A DNA stretch of 64,000 nucleotides from Brachynemurus nebulosus (GCA_035578155.1 JAPWDM010000069.1:254501-318500); one strand, 5' to 3'. Positions 31,405 through 43,900 are shown, counted from the first letter of the stretch. The notes: generated by a model not told the origin, from the letters alone. Numbers and translations: made by a program.

Positions 31405-33968
31405 TCACATCTCATTTAACTGAAGCACCACCTCACTGTAGGGGCTTTTGTGTTTTTGGTCGGTTTTCAATTTGCCCTTAATGTCACATACTGTTTCTTT
31501 TTGCACGGTCACTACTTCACTGGTACAATTTACCTCACTCTCGTTTTCACTCTGTGTTTTAGTCTTATTATTTTCCCATACCTTCGCATGCAGGATAATG
31601 TTTGTTAGCGTTCCCCATAACGCACCAATAAGATGAAGTCCCAACCCAAATACCTTGTATAAGGACCATCCGTGTAGGATTGTGTCAATTATAAATTTAA
31701 TTACACGATAGACAAGCCATATACCCAGTATGCCTGCCATTGCCTCTCCAACCCATTGGAAGCAACCCCGTAATTTGTGTGTACGTTTTGATCATGGCAT
31801 CCAACGAATTTGGCGTAAAAAACTTATGTACTTCGAGATTCTGCAGGTTAGTTGGTTGACTTGCAACACTGCGTGCGAACGTCCTTACTATAGCGTCAAG
31901 CTCGGATGGTAACATTATATGTGATTTGATGTTTTCCAAATCCCTTTCGCTATATATTCCCGATGTAGCCAACAATTGTGGACTAACATATTTCCATGTG
32001 GTTGGTTTTTGCGGTCGCAAGTACTGCGGGTTCTGTCCTTCAACGATCCCAGGTAACAATTTATATCATACTTCGTTCAATGAGTACATAGGTGCAACAA
32101 AAGAGGTACAACTCTGTTGTAAGCCATGATTTTGCAAGATGTGACTCCGAGGTGTCATAAAGTAGGACTTATTTAAATGCGTAACTGGGAGTTCGTTATA
32201 ACATTCGTCAACACGTCTAACCTTAACCTCTACTGGTATGCATTTAATTATATGAACAACTTCACCCGCTGTTATTGCGGTATAACCCGGCTCCTTCATA
32301 TAATTATATGCAAACTCTTCAGGTGACACCACAGCTAAGTTCATCATATTTCGTATGACCTGTCTTTCCATTTCGCACCGTTGGGTTTGTAATGCGCTGT
32401 ACAATGAACTGAGCTCCCGAGCTACATGCTTTTCTGCGTATATGACTCGTGTAGGTTGTTTTTTAAATATAAATTGGTTCGGACGTCCCTCCATAATTAA
32501 TAGTTTTGGGCGTTCTGTTTGCCATGCTGAATGATGACAAACCATAACCTCGTCCTTCACTACTAAGGCAAACGTCGTCTGTTGAGTGGTGACCGTATAG
32601 ACAATGTGTTGTTCCCCATTTGGTTCGTCGTGGACTAATTTCTGCGCAGCACCTTCATACAGCAGAAAATACTTCCGCATTTCGCATTGTTCCGGTTTCT
32701 TGACTCTCCAGTACGTTTCGCCGCCCTCTATATCGACACATTCCCCATTTAAGTATGGACACATAACACCCGACCGAAGTTTTATTTGGTTGTCGCCTGT
32801 TAAAACTACCGCGCGATGATCGCTTAACGTGATTTTTATGTTTGCTTGTACCACGACTTTACTCCACGTTCCGTACTCGTCACTATAATCTGCGCCAACA
32901 CATAACCCGTTTTGTGCAATGTCCCCGGCTAATGTAACACTCCGCGAGACTGTTGCATTCCTTTTTAAACCAGCTATCACTTGATTTAAATGTAATAAAA
33001 GCGTTAAATGTTTTTGCATGTTATAACGGTTAAGTGTGCTTCACTGGATTAATTCGCGTGTTTAATAACGGAATGACTGTTATTAATAGTTGATCGTGGG
33101 TTCTATATTGTAATAAATTCACGATAAGCACAACCGTTAGTATAAAAATATGTCCCTGAAGTAATGATATTGAATTGGTAATAAAATTAGGTAAATTGAT
33201 GAGAATAAAACGACATACTTTTCAACAATGAAGTATATTAAAACTTTATTAAAATCTGTTGTGGTTAGTTTGTTTATAAAAGTAACAATTAAAATAATTA
33301 AAGTGAATTAAGGCCCACAACAATACAAGGGGAATGAGATGTTTGCTCATTCCTTATCAAACCCCAATTGTCTCTTCCTCCCGACAACCAACAGTATAAA
33401 AACCAAACAATTCGGTCATACCACTCCCCTTGTACCACAACGACTCTTCCTGTAACCCTCAGTCGTTGTCGTTGTGGTGGTTATTCGTGCTACAGCTACT
33501 ACTGCTTTGAGGAGTAAGAGAGAGATGGAGTTAAACATATTAATTATTGTAAAAGCTGGTACACTATACTACCGTTAATGCATGTAAGCAGTGTTGGCTG
33601 CCTATAAATGTCGGTAAATTTGTCCTGGCTACAATGTCAATACACTGTTCTCGCTCGGTAACTGAAATGTATGATGCAAAACCACCCCGAACTATTGAGG
33701 CATGTGAATGCATGCCACAATGAGTCACTTGGCGTGTCACTTCAACTTTACATTGATAAACATGTTCATCGGCGTATTTGGCACGTTGTATTAACTGAAT
33801 GTTTGACGGTACTTCGCGCACATTATGATTCTCAAATACGCACGGTTTCACTTCGAGCAAGGAAATAGTTGTAATGTTTAATTTGTTGGTGTTACAGTCA
33901 TATGCCACAAGAGTCTGTCCACATGACAATAGGTTTACAAAAATGAGCCCCAAAATGTAGCACTCCAT
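31405..33968 (-). pseudogene. env: Envelope-like glycoprotein resembling jingchuvirus (chuvirus-type) glycoproteins, broken
   Basis: Three parts on the minus strand. The N-terminal part (ATG 33968 to 33564) has a signal peptide (ILGLIFVNLLSCGQTLVA), then YDCNTNKLNITTISLLEV and the HCGMHSHASIV segment. The middle part (33019-32066) has SRSVTLAGDIAQNG, YSDEYGTWSKVV, CPYLNGEC and LLYEGAA. The C-terminal part (32059-31405, two frames) ends with hydrophobic membrane segments (WLVYRVIKFIIDTI, GLGLHLIGALWGTL) and a charged tail. These landmarks match, to my recollection, glycoproteins of chuvirus-related negative-strand viruses, which are thought to be class III fusion proteins. Breaks: a 557-bp insertion at 33022-33578 and frameshifts near 32060 and 31740. 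It follows a gypsy pol in the same orientation. Confidence 0.72.
33022..33578. mobile_element. 557-bp insertion in the glycoprotein gene with 7-bp direct repeats
   Basis: TGCATGT occurs at 33015-33021 and 33579-33585. The insert begins TATAACGGTTAAG and ends CTACCGTTAA, so its tips are short inverted repeats (TAACGGT). There is no coding content. Superfamily unclear. Confidence 0.65.
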
Positions 33969-33975
33969 GTTATTT

Positions 33976-33995
33976 TCTGTAGACAAAAAAAAGAA
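33976..33995 (-). promoter_or_regulatory. Likely splice acceptor for the envelope-like mRNA
   Basis: On the minus strand TTCTTTTTTTTGTCTACAG ends 8 bases before the glycoprotein ATG at 33968. A pyrimidine tract plus CAG at this place fits the spliced subgenomic env mRNA of errantivirus-like retroelements. Confidence 0.5.
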
Positions 33996-34197
33996 TGTAT
34001 AAGGTATATTGACACTACACTAGATTGAACGGTAGGTTCACTTAGAACACCGGTAAGTCCGTCGTTGTTAATAAAAAAATTAAAAAAAAAGATTTTGATA
34101 TTGAGTTCGTACATTAATAGTTTATAAAAAAAATTCACTAAAGTTTAAGATTTATTTAAGATTTATCCACAAAATTTATAGCTTATACTCTTCAATT

Positions 34198-36836
34198 TTA
34201 GATATGTTTTCGAAGCGTCCATGGATATTCAGGCACCGCTCCACGGCTTCGTGTATGTGGTCTATATTCTTGTATTGTAGTCCCATCCCCTACTTCCTCT
34301 GCACCTTGTTCGTCGAGTTCTTCTTCCTCTTCGTCTCCCCTTCGTACTGATTCATCATTGTGGTCTTCCCTCTCGAGTTCTTCTTATTCATCACGCCCTA
34401 ACCCTTCCTCTCATCTGTCTCCTCGTCGTCCGAGTATACTATTTCTTCTATTTACTCACTATCTTCACAAAAGCTTTAGCAATTGTTTCTGCCCGCTGGT
34501 CTGGTACTGCTATTGCTTCCAAATATCTCGAAAAAAAAATCTTGCACAGTAACGATATATTTATTTCCTTGTCTGGTCGTAGGTAACGGTCCAACGATAT
34601 CCATGGCTACCCTTATAAATGGTCCTTCTGTTTGAGGGAATCGTTGCATTGGAACCGGTTGTGTGGGATGTGTTTTACGCCTGGCGCAGGAATCGCATTG
34701 CCTACACCATTCTTCGATATCTTTAATCATAGAATGGCAATAAAATCTTCTCTTTATAAATTCTAGCGTTCGCCGTATCCCTTGATGTCCAGCGAATGGA
34801 TTTGCGTGAAAGTCTTTGGACACTTGTCGTCTCATAGAACTCGGAACTACTAATTGGTTTCGACCTCCTTGGTCACGGTATAATAACCCATTGATATGAC
34901 AGTAGAATTCTGAAGTATCCCCAGCTAGGTTTTTGAGTTTTTGTATCTCTTCATCTGGGTCTTGCTTTATCCGAATGATCTCTACATCATAAAGAGGTTC
35001 GTAGACTGGATTCGCATCCGTCACCGTGGCAATTGGTATACGCGATAGGGCGTCAGCATTGCCGTGATTTTTCCCTGGTCTGTGTATTATGTCAAATGAA
35101 TATTCCATTAACGTTAGTGCCCATCTTGCGAGAACTAGGGTCTTTTAGCTTGAACAGCCATTGTAACGGTCTGTGATCCGTCACAACGGTAAATTTACGC
35201 CCGTAAAGGTAGCACCGATAATGTTTGATTACTCATACAACCGCAAGGCACTCACGCTCAGTGGCCGAATAGTTCCTTTCGGCCCGATTTTAGCTGTCGG
35301 CTTGCATAAGATATTGGCTTTTCTCCACTTCCAGATTTTTAAATTAATATAGCACCCATCGCTGATCCACTTGCGTCCGTTGTTAAAATGAGAACAGGTT
35401 CCCGGCATAAGTGTTGTTTTAAAAGTTGAAATGCTTCCTCGCATTCGTTCGACCATTTAAAAGTGGTGTCCTTTTTAGTTAGATTAGTTAGTGGTAAAGC
35501 AGTTTTTGCAAAATTTGGTATAAACCGACGATAGAATCCGGCAAGTCCCAGGAAGGCGCGTACATTTCGCATTCTTTTCGGCGTCGGATACTCTTGAACA
35601 GCTTTTATTTTATCATATTCCGGTTGTACCCCCTCCGACGAAATTCAATGTCCCAAGTCAAGGGGTCAAACTAGATTGTCTATGTCTCTGTTCCACTTGT
35701 AATGAGTTTATGACGTAAATCTCCCCACTCTATTTGTGTAGATACACACTGTTTGCAGTGTATTAGTTTGGTGTTTTTTAGTAGTGTGCGTATTTACGCA
35801 CACTACTGCAACACACGTATTACCAGAGAGAGCTGTTCAACGTGTTCAACTAACAATGGTAACAATGTACATATAATGCACTGTGCGTTCGACGACGGAC
35901 ACGGACTGACTAATGCCTTAAGCTGTGACACGTCTCCAAATGACTCCAAGCCAATTACACTTTTTTGATATTAGTTGGCTTCTAGTGTTCTATGTCCCAA
36001 GTATTTGGTTTCCCTTTTCATGAAATCACATTTTCTTAAACCGATTTTCAAATTAGCTTTTTGGATCTGTTCAAATACATCCTCCGAACGTTTTAGATGT
36101 TCCTCGACCCCATTGCGACTGAAAACGATGACATCATCAAGGTAAACGAACAAATACGATTATTAAGACCCGCTAGCGCAGTATTCATGAGGCGTTGAAA
36201 CGTGGATGGGGCATTTATGAGTCCAAAAGGCATGCGCGTAAAATTATAATGGCCACTAGGAACCGAGAACCCGGTCTTTTTCTTATCTTCTTCCGCCATT
36301 TCAATCTGCCAGTATCCCCATGCCAAGTCTAATGTAGTAAATAATGTGGCTCCTCCTAATAAATCAAGTGTTTCGTTTATATTAGGTAGTGGACAGACGT
36401 CCTTTTTGGTGACAGCATTCAGCTCCCTATAGTCCACACAAATCCTTACTTTGGCAGTTCCATCCGGTGTCTTTTTGGGTACTATTACAACAGGTGCTGA
36501 CCATGGTGACTGCGACACTTCAATGATTCCGTCGTTCAGCATTTCGTTAATTTGTCTGTTTAATTCCTCCCGTTGCGCATGCGGCACCCTGTAAGGCCGC
36601 TTGGTTATCGGATGAACATTCTCCGTGACTATTCGGTGTTTGACACCTTTAGCACACCCAATTTTTTCTCCTTCCTTGTGGAAAATATCTTGATATTTCA
36701 CCAATACGTCTAATAATTTCCTTTGGTCCTCTTCCTTTAAATGTTGTAAATTCGTAAGTTCCCCAAAGTTAATATTTTCTTGCCGTTCGACTGTTATCCC
36801 CAGTATATTTGCATTACCAGTTTCTAATGTACACAT
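34198..36836 (-). pseudogene. pol: Gypsy-type retrotransposon pol, multiply broken
   Basis: Reverse transcriptase (36093-36836) shows HPITKRPYRVPHAQ, VRICVDYRELNAVT, LDLAWGYWQI and MPFGLINAPSTFQRLM. A frameshift near 36150 leads to VYLDDVIVFSRN (the YLDD active site). A 333-bp insertion (35659-35991) interrupts the following KYLGH segment. RVRAFLG-type thumb and RNase H follow (FLGLAGFYRRFIPNFAKTAL, TTDASGSAMGA), with several stops at 35110-35340. The integrase part (34476-35108) has HRPGKNHGNADALSR, an HHCC zinc region (FAGHQGIRRTLEFIKRRF to CRQCDSC) and the first core aspartate (AMDIVGPLP). The rest of the catalytic core is missing; an acidic tail (DEEEEELDEQGAEEVGDG) then TRSRGAVPEYPW ends at 34198. 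Gag is not seen. Confidence 0.88.
35659..35991. mobile_element. 333-bp insertion in gypsy pol with 11-bp direct repeats
   Basis: ATGTCCCAAGT occurs at 35648-35658 and again at 35992-36002, duplicating the codons of the YLGH motif. The insert has no clear terminal inverted repeats. It contains a perfect 12-bp-arm hairpin, GTAGTGTGCGTA/TACGCACACTAC, at 35781-35806. Confidence 0.75.
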
Positions 36837-36960
36837 TTAATCTTCTTGGTAAACTTGCCCTACTCCGATTACAGTTTTCCTAGGTATTTTCCTAGGACAT
36901 TTTTCGTGAAAAAAATTTGGCGGAATGAGGCGGAAAAATCACATAAAGGTTTTTTTTATT

Positions 36961-37060
36961 TACAATTACTCTATATCAACTAGTCTCCGAGAAAAGCGTA
37001 CTTTTGTAAATGGAAATTCGCTATGTTATGCAGGATGCTGCGACAGGGGTATTTTTTATT
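36961..37060. repeat. Dispersed repeat, inverted copy at 54.12-54.22 kb
   Basis: The core GGATGCTGCGACAGGGGTAT and the preceding CTCCGAGAAAA and GGAAATTCGCT match the reverse complement of 54125-54215. It follows the 5' end of the gypsy remnant. Confidence 0.8.
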
Positions 37061-37302
37061 AAAACGACTTGAAAAATGTCACAAAGAAATGCAAGGCAGT
37101 TATACGTATCTTTTTAACGCCTCGATAAAATAATCACAATTTAATTCACAGGCAATTTAATTTAACAATATTTATAAACTAAGTTTAGCTTATTTAAACA
37201 CTAAAAGAAAACCAAGCCAAAAAAACAAAAAACGAAAAACAAATTAAAAAAATAAATAAAAAATGAAACAGAAAAAAAATAACACAAAATAAAAAATTAA
37301 TA

Positions 37303-37303
37303 G

Positions 37304-37382
<79 letters not shown>
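37303..37382. repeat. (TA)n microsatellite
   Basis: About 40 TA units. Confidence 0.97.
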
Positions 37383-37385
<3 letters not shown>

Positions 37386-37485
37386 AATAAATAAATTAGC
37401 AATAACATACACATTCACAAAACATAAACCGATACGAAGATGAATATAGAACATGCAATCTAACATGAAACATCTATTATTTGAG

Positions 37486-37880
37486 TATTATTTCAATACT
37501 AGCTGACCGGAACTGGTTGACCGGATGTCAAGGTTGCTAAACATTGAAAAAATAAACTTGCCATGACAACATCAAATCCACTCAAAAACCCCTAAGTTTT
37601 TTTAATGGGGTATTATTATGGGGTACTATATGTACACAAAAGTTCCATTAGTAGCACCCTTTGGGATCAAAATAGAGGAATCGGGAACATCCAAACTAAC
37701 ATCAAGCAACTATTTAAAGTAGGTAGTAGGTATTATTTGAATACTAGTTAAATGGATCTAGTTGACCGGATGTCAAGGTTGCCAACCGTTGAAAAAAATA
37801 ACTCCCCATGACAACATCAAATCCACTCAAAAACCCCTAACTTTTTTAATGGAGTATTATTATGGTATTGTGGCGTACAT
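37486..37880. repeat. Direct repeat, two copies 244 bp apart
   Basis: GTTGACCGGATGTCAAGGTT at 37516 and 37760 leads into CATGACAACATCAAATCCAC and AAAAACCCCTAA in both copies, about 120-140 bp each. Confidence 0.85.
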
Positions 37881-38843
37881 TTATAAAACGGCCAAATATA
37901 AAAAAAAATATCAAATACTTCGAAATTTTTTAATAAAATTTTAAGGCAAAGTAGTATAAATTACTTTCATTCCTAATAGTATAAAAACAAAATTCATCAA
38001 AACCTGAGGTTTAGAACGAGCGATATTATTAAAAGATGTAAATAAAAGTTGTCAAACCAAAATTTTTAAACCTCTTAAAAAACCTCTTAACATATTCACC
38101 AGTGCAATTTTTTAGCCCTAAATTTAGGGGAAAACCTCCAAGTTGATGATCCTGCCAGATATTTAAATTAAAAAATATGAAAAATTTAAATACGAATTTA
38201 CACACTTTAGGAAGTAGATTTATAAAGCCTTGTTTACACGGCCTCTGAGTTAACAGAATTACTAGCAAACATATTTAAAATGAAAATAAAAATCTATAAA
38301 TTAAATATTACGATTTATGTTTAAAAAAAATCTCGTATCTTCTTTCGAATAATTAACTGTAAAATATGTTCATACATTCATGTAATCATATAACACAAAT
38401 GTATTTTTCTCCAATTTCATTTTTAAAATGAAACTTCTATACTTTACTATGGAAGAAAACAAAATTTTTTAAATTTTTATTATACTTTGCTATCATTATT
38501 ATACGATAATATATTTCTTCTATTAACTTAAACGTTATAATTTCTGGTACAAAACAAAATCAATGTAGGACCACTATGTAAATACCACCTAAAATCAAAC
38601 ACACGCTATTATATATTAAAAGACTCGTAAACGAGCAATAAAATTGGTACATAATGCCGGAAGTATTGATGAATATTGTGGTCCGAACATATTTCAGAAA
38701 TATGTTGCCAGCAATTTTGGCTAAGCAATATATAGCTAGATATGTTCCCGCATCTTTTGGCCATAGTATAACTGAAAATTTTGGACGTACAAATGACAAT
38801 AATGATCGAATGTGAAAAAGTGTTAATTAGTGCAGCATACATA
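37881..38843. other. AT-rich intergenic DNA, no gene seen
   Basis: Only short unsupported frames occur. No terminal repeats were recognised. Confidence 0.6.
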
Positions 38844-39221
38844 GGGAGCATTCGTAACGCAACTAGCCAAAGTGTCTTGCTCTTACTTTTAAGAACATTA
38901 CACTTGTTTTGAAGTGCTTTTGCCTTACTTTGGAGATATTCCTATCTTACTTTCCATGTTCTTGAGAGAAGGGTGAAGGTATCATATCGTGTACATCTCT
39001 ATGATACAATGATTCTAGCATACAATATACATAGTTTATAGTCAGTAATAGCGTTCGGTATACATCGTATAATATACCTGCACCCTTCTCTCAAGAACAT
39101 GGAAAGTGAGACAGGAATATACAAATATCTCCAAAGTAAGGCAAAAGCACTTCAAAACAAGTGTAATGTTCTTAAAAATAAGAGCAAGACACTTTGGCTA
39201 GATGCTTTACGAATGCTTCCA
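38844..39221. mobile_element. MITE with about 135-bp inverted arms
   Basis: The left arm starts GGGAGCATTCGTAACGCAAC and runs to about 38980. The right arm (about 39083-39221) is its reverse complement with few differences, including CCAAAGTGTCTTGCTCTTA and CTTTCCATGTTCTTGAGAGA. The 100-base centre is unrelated. Confidence 0.88.
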
Positions 39222-40159
39222 TAGTTACAAAAATAGGATAAATTAAAACAGTGAAGGACCTAGATTCAACACTATTTGAACAAAAAAAAAAAAAAAACTC
39301 CTTAAAATTGAAGCATGGAATTAATTCTCGATAATTATTTTTTTAAAAACTATATTCAGATGTCAAAAAGTTACTTTGAGGATTTGCTTCAAAAAAGTGC
39401 ACCCAAAATTCAAAGTCAACAGTAGTAATAAAATCAATGCCGGTAACGGCATAATCATCACGTTTTCGATCCAAAATATCATTATAGACCCCTTTGTCAA
39501 AGTAGAGAACTAGCGCGACTGAGTAATATTTACATATTTTCGGTCAAAGAGCGGTATCATCGGCAGGCTAGCGTCAACGTCACACAAGTATCTTTTGCAA
39601 CATTAAATATATTGTCAAGTCGTCAAACCTCGAATAATATTTTCCGGTTATTGTTACCAGCTACACATTGCCGTAAAATATTGCTCGTTTACAACCACCT
39701 TTACTTCTCAAAATAGTGGACACATTTCAAATTAAGAAATTTTAATTTAAAATTTTGCTTATATTGTGTTGTCGATGAGATAATATCACCAACGTTATAC
39801 AAATTAACACCAGACAGTTATAACCTATATTTACAAAACGCCCAACTAATACACTATTTTGACAGCTAATACACTTTATATGGAATTTTTGACATTGTAC
39901 GACGTCATGTGTGAGTTTATTAAATTTCATTTGGCATCTTTTGACATTTGCAACTATTAATGTGTTATTAAAAATATTTGCCTATTTTCATTTGTAAAAG
40001 TAGCCGGAAAAGTTGTTAAATCACAATATGCTTTTTTTTTTAATTTAGTGTAAAATAAAACAAAATATATATTTTTTAATTTATTTTATTATTATTATTT
40101 TTTACAAATAAATCACACCCCCCTTCTTAAATGTTATATAAATATTTTTCCCCTGATTT
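39222..40159. other. Intergenic; carries a short dispersed motif at 39836-39890
   Basis: AAACGCCCAACTAATACACTA at 39836 recurs as AAACGCCCAACTGATACACTA at 42530 and, weaker, near 56490. No gene was recognised. Confidence 0.55.
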
Positions 40160-40250
40160 CCCCCACGTGTGCGACCTCGTCCGGTACCCCGGTGGCCCCG
40201 CCGGTGGCCGCCCCTGGGCACAAATTGGCGGCGTCGGCGACTGTTTCTAT
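40160..40250. other. GC-rich island of about 90 bp in AT-rich DNA
   Basis: The stretch holds CCGGTGGCC twice and GGCGGCGTCGGCGA, unlike its surroundings. An open frame crosses it but ends in the TA repeat. It may be a fragment of a GC-rich transposon or transferred sequence. Confidence 0.5.
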
Positions 40251-40284
40251 TTTTATTTTGATTATCTAAAAGTTAAAAATACAC

Positions 40285-40419
<135 letters not shown>

Positions 40420-41341
40420 GGGGAGACTCACCTATATTGGACCGGCTCCTAAATTGGACCGCGTCAGTTTTAAGCAATTAAAAGACAGTTAGAGCCATCT
40501 AACAATATAAATATTAAACAACATTCGAATTTATTTCTTAGTACGAATTTATAACAAATGAAATACATACATATTAAGTAATTTAAAAATGTTATTAAAG
40601 TCACTGTTTATTTATAAATTAGGAATATTGGGTTTTTATTATTTATAAAATAGAAATTTTGGATTTTTTTGGAAAGAAAAAATATCTTCATAAAAGCCTT
40701 CCAGTTTACTATTTAAGTTCCTTTTTTAATATTTAGAAATAATACACAAAGGCAGTTGGCGGATAAGCATGGGTAGGAATGCCCTCGTACGAATTGTGTT
40801 AGCTTTTTCCCTGCTAACTACTATTGCCACAAAATTGAAATTTACTGAGATTCAGCCCTTAAAAACTTAAAACCTTTTTTTAAAGCCCCGATCAACCGGA
40901 CCCTCATCATCAGTTTTGAAATCACCAAAATGACAAATCGCTTGTGGAATTTCAATTACATTTCGCTTGTAGACATTCAATACCGAAGATGAAAGGAAAA
41001 ATTCGACTTCCGTGATGGGGCTCCGCTGCTCATGGCGTTTTTTTTTTATATAACAACGATACATAGCAACTAAATAAACCATAGATTGCTATAGTTATTT
41101 TTTAGTTCCTTGACTTTAATTAAAGTTGCACTATAATTTTTTATGAAAATGAAAAACTTTAAAGTTAAATTAAAACTTTAAAGTCGCTTTGACTAAAGTC
41201 ACTTTAACACAATTATTATGAAAATGGCCGCTAGTCTTTTTTTTCTTTTCACTTTAGTTATTTTTATCTAAAGTAATAATAGTAAGTAATCTAAAGTTGT
41301 ACATTTAATTTAGTTTTATTTGTTAAATTGGAATAATATAA

Positions 41342-42204
41342 TAGCTTTGTTCCTTTTCCAAAATGATGAACAATTCAAATAATAATGAATTTGTCAAATA
41401 CGCATGATCGAATTGAGTTATTACTTGAACTAATAATTCTGAATTTTTAAAAAGGAACGCAATAAATTCTAAAAATACTCTATAGAGGGCATAGAAACGT
41501 GATACTACCATCATAGGGAAAAGCAACAAAAATCTGGATAAGAAACAGGGTCATAGATATAATATATGTATATGATATATGAAGGGGTCAGTGTAAAAGT
41601 GAACCAAGTCCATAAAAAAATTTTTTTCTAAAAATGGGTTTAAAGTTTAAGAAATTACATTTCTTAAACTTTAAACCATTTTAGAAAAAAAAAATTTTTA
41701 TGGACTTGGTTCACTTTTACACTGACCCCTCCATATATTCAAGTAGCATCAGTGTCAGTCGCGTCAGTTAGCGTCAATTATTTACAATTTATAATCAACA
41801 AAAATATTTTAATTATTATTTATAAAAAATAAATTTGAATAACTTTGCACTTGTATAACAACGTTACCACGCTAACGACGCTAACCGTAGATATCGTAAA
41901 TATAGTAGATAATGGGTAGATGTCATAGATATTATTCTTCATTAACTTTTTTTTTTTGATAATTTTTTCAAAACTGTACACAAACTGAAATTCTCGTTCA
42001 AATTCTTAACAAAACTCCCGAACTGATTGAACTGTTTTTAACTCAGTTCAAATTCAAATTCATAGTAAAACTAGTAAAAGGAACATTGAACTATCAGTAC
42101 AAGTAATATATTTTTTTAAAAGGAACGCATTATTTTCAACTTTTCTAACTGCGCATGATTTTTACTGATTTGAACTAAAAACTCGTGAAAAAGGAACAAA
42201 GCTA
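41342..42204. mobile_element. Candidate MITE of about 0.86 kb
   Basis: Inverted ends TAGCTTTGTTCCTTTT (41342) and AAAAGGAACAAAGCTA (ending 42204). There is no coding content. A smaller hairpin element (41583-41730) lies inside. Confidence 0.55.
41583..41730. mobile_element. 148-bp hairpin MITE
   Basis: Nearly perfect arms start AGGGGTCAGTGTAAAAGTGA and meet around a short AT loop near 41655. They are nested inside the 41342-42204 candidate. Confidence 0.85.
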
Positions 42205-42997
42205 ATATTACTTTTAGTTAATTTGAATAAATTATATATATACCATTCTCGTCATTTTTTTTGCTTCTTCTTTTCCCCCACTACTACTTCCAGATCCCTT
42301 ACTATCCCCTGCTGCCTCTCTCTCACTTTCAATTTCTGCCTCCTCTTCTCGCTGCCGTTGGCCACACTCAATCTCCTCCATTTCTACAGAGTTTTCTAAA
42401 ATAATTTCAAACATGAATACATAGCTATTATAATTCACTTTTAAATGTAAATAATAATTAAAAAAGAATTAGAAAAAGTTAAAAAGAATTTCTATTAATA
42501 AAATAATTTTTCTACTTTAACGAAGGCGAAACGCCCAACTGATACACTATTTTGGCAACTAATACATTTTACAAGCAATTGTTGAGGCAGTAAAAATGTT
42601 GTGTTGAAGTTTGGTAGGTTTCACTTAACGTTGTACAGCGTCCATGACCGTGAATGTGTTTTAAATATAAAAAAATACAGTCTAACTTAATTTTTTGTAA
42701 TTCCAGGACTAAAAGACATAATTCAGTCCATCATAATAGAGAGTAAAGTGCCACTTTTAGTTCCAAGGGATTAAAAAAAATACTTTTAGTTCGAAAGAAC
42801 TTAAAAGTAATTTTGCTTCCGCTTTTAAACCAATCAGCAACCACAATTTCAAACTTTTGGATAACGAAAACCAGTTATACTGTATTGTTCAATTCGATTG
42901 ATTTATCTAAAATATACCTGATTGAATATTACTACATACAATTTGAATAACATTTAAATATTTTTTTTTAAAATTTTTATAATTTACAAGTGATCCG

Positions 42998-43743
42998 AGC
43001 AGTAAGGATTGGAGAGAACGGGCACCACCTTCCCACCTGCCAACTTTTTGAGTGACCTCGGCAGGTGGTAAAACTACCGAGGCGGTTCTAGAAGCCTCCG
43101 GCGGTGGGTGGAGCAAAACTTGGTCTCCAACCTAACGATATCTAGTGAAATTTTTTTCTAACCTAACAGAACCCAATGGAACTTGACCTAACCTAACGAA
43201 ACCTAAGCGAACTTAGCTTAACCTAACAAGAGTTTTTTCTAACCTAAGAACTGAAAAATTCCCTAACAGATGGCGCAGCCACCTTCGAGCCCTGTGAATT
43301 CGCTACTAGATGGCGCAGCCACCTTCGAGCCTGTGAATTCGCTACTAGATGGCGTTGCTAGTCTGGATTCCTGTGTGTAAGTTTGAAAATTGTCAATATA
43401 TGGCATCGAAAACCTTTTTTTTTGATAGTTAAACTAGCCATTAAAAGATGGCCTTGCTTTCATAATTTTATAATATTTTTATCTGAAAACAGGCTTAAAC
43501 TGTCAGCTGACGTCACTAAAGGTAAACTGATATCAAACAGCGAAGATTTCTCTCTAATATGCGAAAATGAATTTTATCATATGATTGTATATTTTTATCT
43601 GAAAACAGGTTTAAACTTGTATAAATTGCCAGCTGACGTCACTAAAGGTAAACTGATATCAAATAGCGAAAATTTCTGTCTAATATGCGAAAATGAAGCA
43701 GCAGGTTTTAACCTGTATGGCTACATAAAGTGTGACAGCTGAC
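42998..43743 (+). repeat. Left terminal inverted repeat of the mini-Polinton
   Basis: Contains a series of CCTAA (reverse of the insect telomere unit TTAGG) motifs at 43130-43250, two direct copies of GATGGCGCAGCCACCTTCGA (43270-43350), and two 117-bp units each with the CRE palindrome TGACGTCA (43508-43515 and 43634-43641). The frame 43383-43742 is a product of these repeats and is mirrored in the other arm. Confidence 0.9.
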
Positions 43744-43900
43744 AGCTGACACATATATACAAAATTTTACAAACTAATTTTAATATTTAACATTTGAAGC
43801 AAGAAATGAAGAAAAGGAAGATAAAGCACCAGTATTTCAAAATCAGCAGGAAGATGATACAGATCTATCTACAAGAAACTTGAATACTTTTAATCAAAGT

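Noticed and set aside
42232..42438. Acidic Glu/Arg-rich 68-codon minus-strand frame
   Set aside because: Low-complexity CT-rich DNA; no start context or family signal.
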